A DNA stretch of 64,000 nt from the NCBI RefSeq assembly GCF_016808335.1, contig NC_053153.1, positions 19,665,033 to 19,729,032 of the forward strand, written 5' to 3'. The position numbers and the translations under genes were made by a program. This stretch comes from Panicum virgatum. Its lineage: Eukaryota; Streptophyta; Magnoliopsida; Poales; Poaceae. This document shows, piece after piece, positions 54,361-64,000 of this stretch; the first letter of the stretch is position 1; each line of letters opens with the position of its first letter. Under the pieces are notes generated by a model. It ran no database searches and was not told where the DNA came from. It worked only from the letters and a program-made list of their open reading frames with translations.

Positions 54361-56684
54361 ATGACTCCCAAGAAGAACAAATCCAAGGTTGAAGAGGAAA
54401 CCATCGCCAATATGTCTACGGGCTGGCATAAAAGCAAGATGTCTGAATTATTGGTTCAAGAATTGGAGAATATGGGTCTCCTCCAAGAGCAGTGCGTGAG
54501 CCAATGGCGCGCTGGTGAAGGAAAAGATTACCCTATGGAAGGTACCCTTGATATCGTTATGTTCCGTGATTTTGTGGAACGTGGTCTCACTCTTCCTGTA
54601 AGAGTTTTTTTATAGATTGCTTCAGTTTTGGGGAATCCAATTACACCATCTCACTCCCCAATCCATCTTACATATTTCCATTTTTACTCATTTCTGTGAG
54701 GCATTCCTTGGGATTCTTCCCTATTTCCACCTTTTTCAACATTTCTTCTTCCTTGTTCCAGTCCCTGATGCCACCAATCCTGCCGTCATTGGGGGATGTG
54801 AATTAGTACTCCGTCCTGAGACCCGAGGCGAGTACTTGTCTTATGATCCAGTGGGTAAAGGAGCCGAATGGAAGAAGTTATGGTTCCATATTGGGAACTT
54901 TGAATCCCCGCTTCCAGAAAGGGTTGCTGGCGCCCCCCAGGTCCAGGAAAGCTGGTCGAGTAAAGGACTTGGTGGCAGGCAAGTTGGAATCATTCTGCGT
55001 GTTATTGCCACTATCAAGAGCAAAGGAGTCACTGGAGATCATGTGGTATATTCCTTTGTTAGTCGTCAAGTCCAACCTCTCCAGCTCCGAAAGCATCTTG
55101 CCTTTAGATATGAAGGCAAGCAGGACCCCACTAGATGTCTCCAGAACCAATGTCTTAGTCCGAAGTAATCAAGAGATGCTGCAAAGTACTCGACAACTTC
55201 GACAAGTCTTTGACGCTTCCAATGCTCTTCTGGGCACAAAATCCTCCCGAGAATGTATGGGTAGGTGTTGAAAACCATGTCGAATACTTGTAGTTAACCA
55301 TTTTTGATCTTCTGACTAATTCTTGGCTTCTTTCTGCAGAAAAATTATAAGTCCTGGTATTGTATGCCTCCAACTTCTGTAGATGCTGATTCTGATGACA
55401 GCAAGAAGCCAAAGGCGACTCCCGGATCTTTGTTACAGAGAAAATTTCCTCGTCTTGATGCCGGCCAGTAAGTACCTAATATACTGTTGATTTTATCCTG
55501 TTTGCCTCAGCTTTCTTATTCAGAATCTTGCTTGGCTAGAATCCAATATCTTTCGGCACATGAAAAAGATCAAGTTCAAGACTTCCGCAACTGGGTGTCG
55601 GGTGGTTCGGAGGGAACTAGTCGATCGGCCCCCGAGTCACCTGTAATAGGGTTAATCGAGACTCCAGCTGCCAGTTTGCCAAATACAGGCACAGCTGGAA
55701 AACCAAGCGAACCAAACCCTAAAGCACATGATCATACTCCTGCGACTGCTGAAGGAGCCTCCAATGCTTGTGAGCCTAGAAGTAGTGGGGCTGAAGGGTC
55801 GAAAGGTCCTTCCGTTCGACTGGTACCCTTCCAGTCTATGCCTCAGTCAACCTAGGAAGAGTTGGGAAAAGAATTGTTCGATGATCCTTTGTTGACTGTA
55901 GACAATATGAAGAAGCTCGCAGATTGTATGCAATGGAGCTTTAAATTTACCAAGGTGAGTCTTCTGACGCAACTTGTCATCGTCGAGTAGTAATCGATGT
56001 CTGATCAGACTTGCCTTGTATGTTACAGGATGTAGCCAATCAATCTTTCCTAAAGTCTCATGCTCTGTATAAGACTGTAGACAACCAAAAGATCTTGGAA
56101 GAGCAGAAAGCCATGATTGCCAAACGGCTAGATGAAGCCCTTGCTACTCGGAATAAACTTTAAGAAGCAATTCAACAGCATCATCTGAAGGTTTGTGACA
56201 TGAAGCGCCAGATCAGGAGCCTTGAAGAAGAAAAATTAAAGCTTCAAGAGGAAATCTCCAGACTTCAAAAGCAATTGCAGACTGTCCAAGGCTGTAAATA
56301 TTCAATCTTTTGCCTTGATTTTGCTTTGTCAATAATGATTACTGAAATATCCTTTCATCAGGTCCTCCATAAGATCATACTCGACTAGTTGCAGCAGCTC
56401 AAGCTCATGTGGATGTGGTTGATACTGAAGAAGGGTCGTCAAATGGCAAGGCCTTGGTGGAGCATTTGGAAGAAGCTCCCCAAAATTTTTTTGATGTCAT
56501 AACGGCTACTTCCAAGAATTATCTAACCCACATGATAGGAGTTGTCAAATCTTACTTGCCTCACTTCAACTTAGCTCCCATAGCTAAGGGAATATCTCCC
56601 ACTTGTTCCGATGAAAAATTTCGGGACTATTGTAAGGAATCAGAAGTGATTGCTGAGGAGATTCTGAAGAACATGGCAGAGTAG
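54361..56684 (+). pseudogene. Antisense extra ORF of gypsy element 2
   Basis: Homologous to the antisense ORF of element 1 and less degraded. The segments are 54361-54615 (MTPKKNKSKVEEE start, WRAGEGKDYP), 54617-55168 (IQLHHLTPQSILHISIF, then RQVQPLQLRKHLAFRYEGK), a Pro/Ser/Thr-rich part (55487-55855), a coiled coil (56200-56300) and a C-terminal domain ending at 56684 (YLTHMIGVVKSYLPHF, SDEKFRDYCKE). A run of T near 54605 produces a one-base frameshift between the first two segments. Gaps such as 55265-55340 and 55960-56030 have intron-like borders, so a spliced gene is possible. Confidence 0.7.
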
Positions 56685-56829
56685 ACTGCTTGTAACAACT
56701 CTTGTAATCTTCATTGGGTTCTTGTCATTGTTCATAATTTGTATCCTGTTGGTGTGTCTTCAGAAGCATGATCTGAAACCGTAGGTTAAGTATGAGCTAA
56801 TTGATCAAGCAAGTAGAATACTCGAAAGG

Positions 56830-57430
56830 AGTAACCCTTAAAGTTAATCATTTAGGGTGAGTCCCGTCAGACTACCCAAGTAGAAAAACTTGCAGAGGTA
56901 TCCATAAACTACTCGAGCAAGCGAGTAGTGTATCCCAACCAAGGACTGGAGTAACCCGTAAGACAAAACTGTTATGTACGAACCCCGTCGGGTTGCCCAA
57001 GACGTAAATGTCAAAGGGATATCCAAAAATTACTCGAGCAAGGCGAGTAAGGTGTCCTTTAATCAAGGACTAGAATAATCCTTAAGGCAAAACTATTAGG
57101 TATGAGCCCCGTCGGGCTATCCAAGACGTAAATGCCAGAAAGATATCCAAAACTTACTCGAGCGAGGTGAGTAAGGTGTCTAACTTGTAGACTGGAGTAA
57201 CTACTAAGATTGACATGTTAGGGCGAACCCTGTCGGGTTGCCCAAGATGGACAAAATGTAGTAGTATCCATAACATACTCGAGCAAGCGAGTAGTTTTGC
57301 TTTTACAACAAGGCTGGAGTTCCTTATAGTTGACCTGTTAGGATGAACTCCGTCGAGTTACCCAAGATGGACAGCTAATAAAGGTATCCAGACACCTTCT
57401 CGAGCTAGGCGAGTAGGTTATGCCCTTATA
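56830..57430. repeat. Tandem repeat of the 124-bp family in gypsy element 2
   Basis: About five units, inverted relative to element 1 and more diverged. The landmark CCAAGACGTAAATG or CCAAGATGGAC recurs near 56875, 56997, 57120, 57241 and 57362. CTCGAG(C/T)A and GGAGTAA motifs are kept. Confidence 0.85.
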
Positions 57431-57597
57431 TTAAGGGCAAGGATGCTGCTTGTTTAGTTATCCTGATGGAAAACTGTGTAAGCTATCCTGAACTGGTGAT
57501 GCTATCAGATATAGAAATTGCCTTTAATGTAGTCGATATGCCGGTAAGGACCCTTACTTTATTAAAAGAACCAACTGACATCACCATATTGCTTGGA

Positions 57598-58672
57598 TCA
57601 AGGATAGAACTTGCGCAAGTGCTCAATATTCCAGGAATTCGGTACCTCGTTGCCTTCTGCATCAGTGATTCTGTATGATCCTGGTCTTGTAACCTTGGTT
57701 ACGATGAATGGTCCTTCCCATCTGGAATTTAGGTTGTGCAGTCCTGTCTCATCCTGGATCCTTCGTAGAACTAGATCTCCAATGCTGAAGGATCTTTGCT
57801 GGATGTTGCGGTCATGATAGCGTCTGACTCCTTGAAGATATCTAGCCGATTGAGTTAAAGCGTTGACTCTAGCTTCTTCGACTGAATCTAACTCAAGTTA
57901 TCGAGCTTCATCTGCTTCTCCTTCTTGATAAGCTTCTACTCTTGGAGATTTCCAGATGATATCAGCGGGCAGTATAGCCTTTGACCCATAGGTAAGGAAA
58001 AAAAGAAGATTGTCCAGTTGCTTTGCTAGGTTGGGTTTGCAACCCCCAGACTATGTGAGGAAGCTCCTGAATCCACTTGCCACCTTTCTTGGTATTGGCG
58101 TCGTAGAGTCTTTTCTTCAAGCCATCGAGTACTAAAGCATTGATGCGCTCAACTTGACCGTTAGCCCGAGGATGGGCTACTGAAGCATATTTGACCTCAA
58201 TGCAGGAGTTGTCATAGAAATCCCAAAAAGATTGTGACGTGAAGTTAGAGCCAAGATCTGTAATGATAGTATGCGGAAAGCCGAATCTGTGGATAATGTC
58301 AGAGATGAAATCCACTGCTCTTTCTGATGAGATCTTGACAATGGGCTTGTACTCGATTCACTTAGTGAACTTGTCGATTGCTACCACCACATGATTGAAT
58401 CCTCCTGGAGCGATGGCTAATGGTCCGATCATGTCCAAATTCCAACAGGCGAACGACCATGATTGAGGGATTGTTATCAGATTGTGTGCTGGGACGTGAG
58501 TCTTCTTGCTGAAAAATTGGCAGCCAGGGCACCATCTGACCAGGTCTTCTGTGTCTGAAACAGCTGTTGGCCAAAAGAATCCTGACCTATATGCCTTGCT
58601 GACTAGTGTCCTTGATGCAGCGTGGTTGCCGCAAACTCCTTAATGTATTTATTTGAGGATGACTTTGCCTTC
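57598..58672 (-). pseudogene. Integrase, C-terminal part of gypsy element 2 pol
   Basis: The minus strand encodes a zinc-binding region (CGNHAAS ... RWCPGCQFF, 58630-58520) and the catalytic core with first Asp (DMIGP), second Asp (IITDLGSNF) and Glu (HPRANGQVERIN, about 58130). The C-terminal GPF-type module (WEGPFIVTKV) ends ...NIEHLRKFYP with a stop at 57598-57600. Integrase inserts the cDNA into the genome. An in-frame TAA before the zinc-binding region (around 58640), other stops and a frame change near 58000 indicate decay. The N-terminal side is lost at the element 3 insertion. Confidence 0.85.
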
Positions 58673-59806
58673 TGTTGACACCGTTTTTTGACACGTGTCA
58701 AGGAAGGTGATTTCGGTGAAGGAAAGGTGGCCGATTCAAAAGAAATCAAAAGATGCACAGAGTTGGGATTGGCCGATGGGAGTTCGTCCGATGGACCAGA
58801 AGAATATTCTGTGAAGATGCTGATTAGTCCGCTCTGATACTCGGCCGATGGAGAGTTGCCGATGAAGTCAAGGAAGGAGGAGAGGATCCGGACTCTGCGA
58901 GGATCTTGATGATTAGGTTGTAGTATTTAAAGTAGTTTATCTTTACATAGTCTTTTCTTTTAAGTTAAGTAATATTCGCCATAATCGGCTAGGACTTGAT
59001 AGCGCTAGGCTATATATATCAGTTGTAAGGGATCGGAAAAACTTGATACACATCCAATACAACAAACTTTATGATTCCTTTGCACTTTTTCGGCGACTTC
59101 ACCTTTTCTCTTCTTTTTTCGACGAGTTCTTTCAAGTTGATTAAGGACGTCTCACATTCGAGCGATTTGATTTGCTGGTGAGTTTTTATTTTACCGAGTA
59201 TATTTGAGCTTTAGCTACCGGGCGCATCCCTGTGGCTTCGTTCAAATCTATTCAAAAGTTATCGAGTTCATCTAGGCTTTGACTTTCGGGCGCATCGCTG
59301 TCGTCTCATCTAGATTTATCCACCAATTATCAATATTGGCTAGACTTTTAGGTTTTCCTATGCTTTTTGGCCATTATCACATCTAAAAACATAATAGATC
59401 GGCTTTAGGTTTTGGAGTGACACTTTTGTTATCTCTAGAGCCGTTTTAGATATGTTTTTAGCTTTGCATCATCTAAGTTACACATTCGTAGCTTAGATCT
59501 TATCATACACACATGATCGGCTGTCCCAAAGCCAGTTTTGTCATCTAGTGTATCGGCTGATCTTGCCGATGCGCTGCTTTACTATGCGCTTGCATTTAAT
59601 ATCTTTTTGTCGTCTATAGTATCGGCAAAGCTTGCCGATACGCCCATCTGAGAGATATTCGGAATCCCAGCCGATATGCTCTCGAATTTGACTTTGTTTT
59701 CTCCCTTGTCAATTTCAGGTCAAATTGACTGGCACGTTTGATTGACTTTCCGTGACTCGGCGAACACTTGCCCTCAGATTTCAGTGTGTTGATTTTTGCG
59801 TCAACA
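58673..59806 (+). repeat. 5' LTR, gypsy element 3
   Basis: Ends TGTTGAC...GTCAACA (7-bp inverted). It contains a TATATATA promoter-like motif (about 59010-59020) and many ATCGGC/GCCGAT hexamers. Confidence 0.88.
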
Positions 59807-59810
59807 CATT

Positions 59811-59831
59811 TTTTGGCACGCCCGGTGGGAC
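59811..59831 (+). other. Primer-binding site, gypsy element 3
   Basis: TTTGGCACGCCCGGTGGGAC lies a few bases after the LTR end, a form used by many plant gypsy elements. Confidence 0.7.
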
Positions 59832-59845
59832 ACGAAAGCTTCAAC

Positions 59846-61939
59846 ATGGTGGAACTCACAGATAAATCTGCAGTTAGTGAAGAAAACCATATTCCTGTTC
59901 CTGAAGATAAGCTCAAAGAAGAACAAAAGAAGGAATATGAAGAGCTGGTGGAGAAATTCAAACGTGAATGCCTGAAGTCGTACAACGTTAACAGATCTGG
60001 TGAGGTGATCAAGAAGTTTAATCTTCCATATTTCCAGCCATTGACAGAGGCTCAACGTGAAAGCAAGATGATAGACGCTGTTGGCCAGGCTGTGGCACAA
60101 GCCTTCATCAAGAGTGCAACAGTAATGGGCAACACGGTGCACAATGCAGTGGTCAAGACTTTTGTTGAAGGCACGTTACCAGGGTGCATGGGTCCTTACT
60201 ATATACAACCAGATCAGATGCAATATACTCCCTTGGAGATGTCTATGGCAGCAGCCCTGTCGGCTCAAGATAGCCAGACAGGAACAAGCAACAGTCAAAC
60301 TCCACCCCAGATGACTTCTGCAGCATCGGCAGGTACGACAGATCCTATCTACTCAACCACACCGCCGATTGCTACAACTATGCAAGGTGGATCTGCGTCC
60401 GTATTTCCTAAAGGATGGGATCCTCCTACTGGGTATGGTATGCATCCGGATTTCTTTTCTACGCCACCCAAGATGCAGTTTAATGCATCGGCTTCTCAGC
60501 CGATAGCCTCTCAGCCTGATCCATTGGCCGTTCAGCCGATGGGTGCACTGCAGGATGCATTGGCAACACAGCCGAATGCACAAGGCGCATGGAGTCCACA
60601 ACAGATGGCACAAGCTAATGCATCGGCGCCACCGCCGATGACCCCACAGTAGCGTCTTGCTATCCTTCTCCAACCCCAGTCTCCTTCAGAAGTGTTATTG
60701 TCGCAATCTCCGCATCAAAAGGGAATCAACTGGGTATTCCACAATCAAGCAACTGGACAGATACGGTATGTCAATGTGCCGTACATGGATATTACTGGTC
60801 AACAATCGGCTAACCCATCAGCTACACAGCCGACGATGACTCAGCAAACACCCAATCGGATAGTACAGCAAACACATCAGATGCAATCGGCTGGACAGCC
60901 GATGAACCATGTAGCTCAGCAACTTACGATGATGATCAATGCAGCGAGCACGGTTTCCCCTCGGCAAATGCCAATAGTTGAACCGCAAGTTGATTGGAGC
61001 ACAAATATAGTTGAAGTGATGAGGGAGCAGTTTGGTTTGAGGCTAAAGCAACAATCCGTCATGTACAAGACTCTCTATCCTCCGACTTATGATCAGATTC
61101 CTCTCCCCCACAAGTACAAGATGCCTGACTTCACAAAGTTCTCAGGACAGGGAGAAGTTTCAACGATGGAACATGTTAATAGGTTTATTCTACAGTTGGG
61201 AGAAGCGGGCAACTAGGATACACTCAGAGTCCGTTTGTTCTCCTTATCTTTGTCTGGATCGGCCTTTGCTTGGTTCACCACTTTGCCAGCAAACTCCATA
61301 TTATATTGGGCCGATCTAGAGAGACAATTTTATCAGTTCTTCTTCTCTGGGATTACTGAGTTAAAATTGACCGATTTGACCAGCTTGAGACAAAGAAATG
61401 ATGAATCGGTTGCTGCGTTTATCCAAAGGTTCAGAGATGTCAAGAACCGATGTTACAGTTTGGTTCTGTCCGATCAGCAGTTGGCCGATGCAGCATTTAA
61501 CGGGCTCTTGCCGCACATTAAAGATAAATATGCATCGCAGGAGTTTGAAAGTATTAGCCAGATCGCAAGTCGGATGATAGGAGAGACTCGATCCTATGAG
61601 TCCATGAAGCCTTTTCAGAAGAAGATCACCTATGTGGAATATACTGCTAATGATGAGTCTGAAGAGGAGCAAGAAACAGTCGCATCGGCTGAGTGGATAC
61701 GGGACAACAAGAAGCCGGTGACGTGTCCATTTGGAAAGAAAGAGCCTGAGTCGTATGGGTTCGACATCACCAAAGCCGACAAGATCTTTGACTTGTTATT
61801 GTCGGAAGGGTTGATCAAGTTGAAGCCATATCACAAAATTCTATCAGAGGATGAGCTCAAGAATATAAAGTACTACAAGTGGCACAACGCCACGTCACAT
61901 GACACAAATGAGTGCAAGGTCTTTCGACAGCAAATTTAG
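59846..61939 (+). pseudogene. Gag of gypsy element 3, interrupted by stop codons
   Basis: One frame runs from MVELTDKS at 59846, with in-frame TAG at 60650, 61214 and 61937. The N-terminal third is charged and coiled-coil-like, and the middle is Pro/Gln/Ala/Thr-rich. The last third is a retrotransposon gag domain (RQRNDESVAAFIQRFRDVKN, around 61385-61445) ending with a Cys/His-like motif (HDTNECKVF). Each stop is explained by C to T in a CAG codon. A one-base frame change follows near 61942. Confidence 0.85.
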
Positions 61940-64000
61940 ATGGGCTTTCGAACAAGAGAGATTGAAGTTTGAGGCTCCCAAGAAGACGATGAAGATCGAC
62001 GGACATCCTTTCGCCACGAACATGGTTGATGTGGCCAGAGATGAAGGTTCTTCTCAAGCTAAGATTCTGACGTCATCATCGGCCAAGAAATCTGGAGCTG
62101 TTGATCCTAAAGCGCAGATAGCGGCCGATGAGGTCAAAGGAAAGGGTTCGATGAGGGATGCTGAACGTTCATCGGCACCACGTAGATGTGTAACGTCTCA
62201 AATGTTGTTGCACAAGTTTCAGCGTGATCATGAAAGGCGGCAGCATAGAGAAGAAGAGGAGCGACGCGAGCAAGATCATTGGAGGTGTCCTTTCTTTGTC
62301 TACTGCTGGGAAGAAGGGTTGACATTGCCATCGGCATATGATTGTCTCGAATGCAATGGTCAAGGCAGCCGATCATATGAAAAGTCGCGTCATGAGCCCT
62401 ATCGGTGTGAGCGCACTCCTGTGCATGATCGGCTAGGAAAAAGAGTATCGGTGCATGATCGACTAGGGGGCAGGACAATGCTACGTGATCCTGCTGGGAG
62501 AAGAGTGCCTGTACACGATTGGCTAGAAAAGGTGGCCGATGACAGAGTACAAGATGATCAGCCGATGCGGAGAGATCCAGAACGTGAGCCTGATCGCACG
62601 GATCAATCTCAATGGTGCCCAGGAGGTTTGACCAGGTCTCAGAAGCGACGTGTTCTGAGGTTACGCCAGCTGGAGATCATTGAAGAAGAGCAAGAACAGA
62701 CTCTGGACAAGAAAGGAGTCAAATCACAAGTCTGGCGTGTCAAGGCTAAGGCCGATGGTGAATCGGCCAGTAATAGTTCCACACCGATCCAAGCAATCGG
62801 TTCTATAGAAAGTTCCTGATGGATGAGTTCCTAGAGGAAGAAGGGAAGTTGGGGCATGGGTTTATGTCGGCCGATTTACTAGAGGAAATTGACATCAGAG
62901 ATGGTGATAGACCGAGGCCGACGTTTATTAGTGCCAACTTGGATCCCAAATACAAGCAGGAACTGAAAAGTTTATTAAGAGAGTACAAAGATTGCTTTGC
63001 TTGGGAATATTATGAGATGCCTGGCTTGGATAGATCTATTGTGGAACATCGTTTGCCTATAAAACCGGGATATCGGCCATATCAACAAGGAGCGATGCGA
63101 TGTAATCCTAAGATTTTGCCAGATATAAAGGCCGAGATTATGCGGTTAATTGAAACTAATTTTATTCGGCAGTGTCGTTATGCCGAATGGATTTCTAATG
63201 TGGTTCTTGTTTACAAGAAGAATGGCAAACTATGAGTGTGCATTGATTTCAGGGATCTCAACAAAGCTACGCCGATGGATGGTTACCCTATGCCAATAGC
63301 TGATATATTGGTAGATGATGCTGCTGGGCACAAAGTGATCAGTTTTATTGATGGCAATGCTGGATACAATCAGATTTTTATGGCAGAAGAAGACATCCAC
63401 AAGACTGCGTTTAGATGTCCAGGACATCTCAGTTTATTCGAGTGGGTAGTCATGACCTTCGGATTAAAAAATGCCGGTGCTACGTACTAGAGAGCCATGA
63501 ATTATATCTTTCATGAACTCATCGGCAAAATTGTGGAGATATACATTGATGACGTGGTTGTAAAGTCAAAGGGGCACCAAGAACATTTGGTCGATCTGCG
63601 TAGAGCTCTGGAATGCACCAGGAGACATGGTTTGAAGATGAATCCGAACAAGTGTGCTTTTGGCGTATCAGCTGGACAATTCTTGGATTTTATGGTACAT
63701 GAACGAGGAATTGAAATTTGTCAGAAGACTATATCAGCTATCGACAAAGTTGAAGCCCCTACAACGAAGGTTGAACTTCAGTCATTGATCGGCAAGATTA
63801 ATTTTATTCGAAGATTTATATCTAATCTGTTGGGAAAAATTCAGCCGTTCAGTTCTTTACTGAAGTTGAAGGCCAACCAGGAATTTGTATGGAGAGAGGA
63901 ACATCAGAAGGCATTGGATGAAATCAAACATTATCTGGTAAATCCTCCGGTGTTGGTTTCTCCCCAAAAACACAAGCCGTTTAAATTGTATTTATCGGCT
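61899..64000 (+). pseudogene. Pol of gypsy element 3 (protease/linker and reverse transcriptase), interrupted, partial
   Basis: 61899-62819 continues after the gag frameshift as a basic, Arg/Asp-rich linker with C...C motifs. From 62819 the frame encodes the pre-RT region (ANLDPKYKQELKSLLREY) and the reverse transcriptase: SNVVLVYKKNGK, CIDFRDLNKATP, FIDGNAGYNQI and the catalytic YIDD (63542-63553), then LIGKINFIRRFISNL, reaching the start of the RNase H connection at the window edge. Stops at 63233 (TGA) and 63488 (TAG) and a frame change near 62815 disable it. RT copies the element RNA into cDNA. Confidence 0.88.

Larger units (their letters stand above)
53342..58672 (-). mobile_element. 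Ty3/gypsy (Tat-like) element 2, minus orientation, cut by element 3
   Basis: In element orientation (right to left) the order is the end of pol with integrase (57598-58672), a tandem-repeat block (56830-57430), an antisense ORF (54361-56684, genomic plus), a purine tract and a 3' LTR (53342-53751). The LTR, purine tract, repeat unit and antisense ORF are all related to element 1, so the two belong to one family. The upstream part (gag, RT, 5' LTR) is separated by element 3, inserted at 58673, and lies outside the window. Confidence 0.85.
58673..64000 (+). mobile_element. Ty3/gypsy element 3, 5' part (runs off the window)
   Basis: It has a 1,134-bp 5' LTR, a primer-binding site, gag and the start of pol up to the RT connection region, all on the plus strand. 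It is inserted into the integrase gene of element 2. The LTR and gag are unrelated to elements 1 and 2. The last five bases before it are CCTTC, the expected target duplication to look for at its far end. Confidence 0.93.

Overview
This is plant nuclear DNA, and gene content and repeats point to a grass, most likely rice (Oryza). The evidence is a GC-rich intronless LEA_2 gene, intron-rich ATG9 and mitochondrial-carrier genes, Stowaway and Harbinger-type MITEs, Helitrons, and dense nested LTR retrotransposons. No bacterial-type operons, CRISPR arrays or RNA genes were seen.

Region 1 (1-18892) is gene-bearing and duplicated. Positions 1-2690 match 16203-18892 with no difference that I could find by eye. 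The simplest explanation is a head-to-tail tandem duplication of a 16,202-bp unit. The window begins in the last 2,690 bp of one unit and then holds one complete unit (2691-18892). That unit carries the 3' exons of an FPA/spen-like gene (truncated at the junction), an NHL/LEA_2 gene, a mitochondrial basic-amino-acid carrier (BAC1 type, 8 exons, 306 aa) and a complete autophagy gene ATG9 (9 coding exons, 889 aa). A second ATG9 copy enters the window at position 1.

Region 2 (18893-31380) is repeat-rich. It has a Stowaway MITE, a 1.56-kb Helitron with internal tandem repeats, and a WAT1-related transporter pseudogene broken by a hAT MITE with a Harbinger MITE at its splice donor. A diverged direct-repeat pair follows. 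Its second copy is split by a probable 5.9-kb Helitron, which itself contains a 2.95-kb poly(A) retroposon coding for a CCHC zinc-knuckle protein.

Region 3 (31381-40127) holds a decayed Ty1/copia element in minus orientation, then a local tandem duplication of a promoter-like segment attached to the start of a secreted-protein gene. One copy has a hAT MITE at a site that is empty in the other.

Region 4 (40128-64000) is a nested retrotransposon landscape. Copy B of the promoter duplication is split by a TIR element (40128-50730) that contains a full-length Ty3/gypsy element (40791-50363), and again by a 1.2-kb hAT-like element that captured a 3'-5' exonuclease fragment. A relative of the first gypsy element lies in the opposite orientation from 53342. 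Both have the layout of the Tat lineage, with an extra antisense ORF and a tandem-repeat block. The second is cut at 58673 by a third gypsy element of another family, whose LTR, gag and reverse transcriptase run off the right edge.

The host genes are functionally unrelated (autophagy, mitochondrial arginine/ornithine transport, an NHL membrane protein, WAT1-type transport) and show no sign of acting as a cluster.
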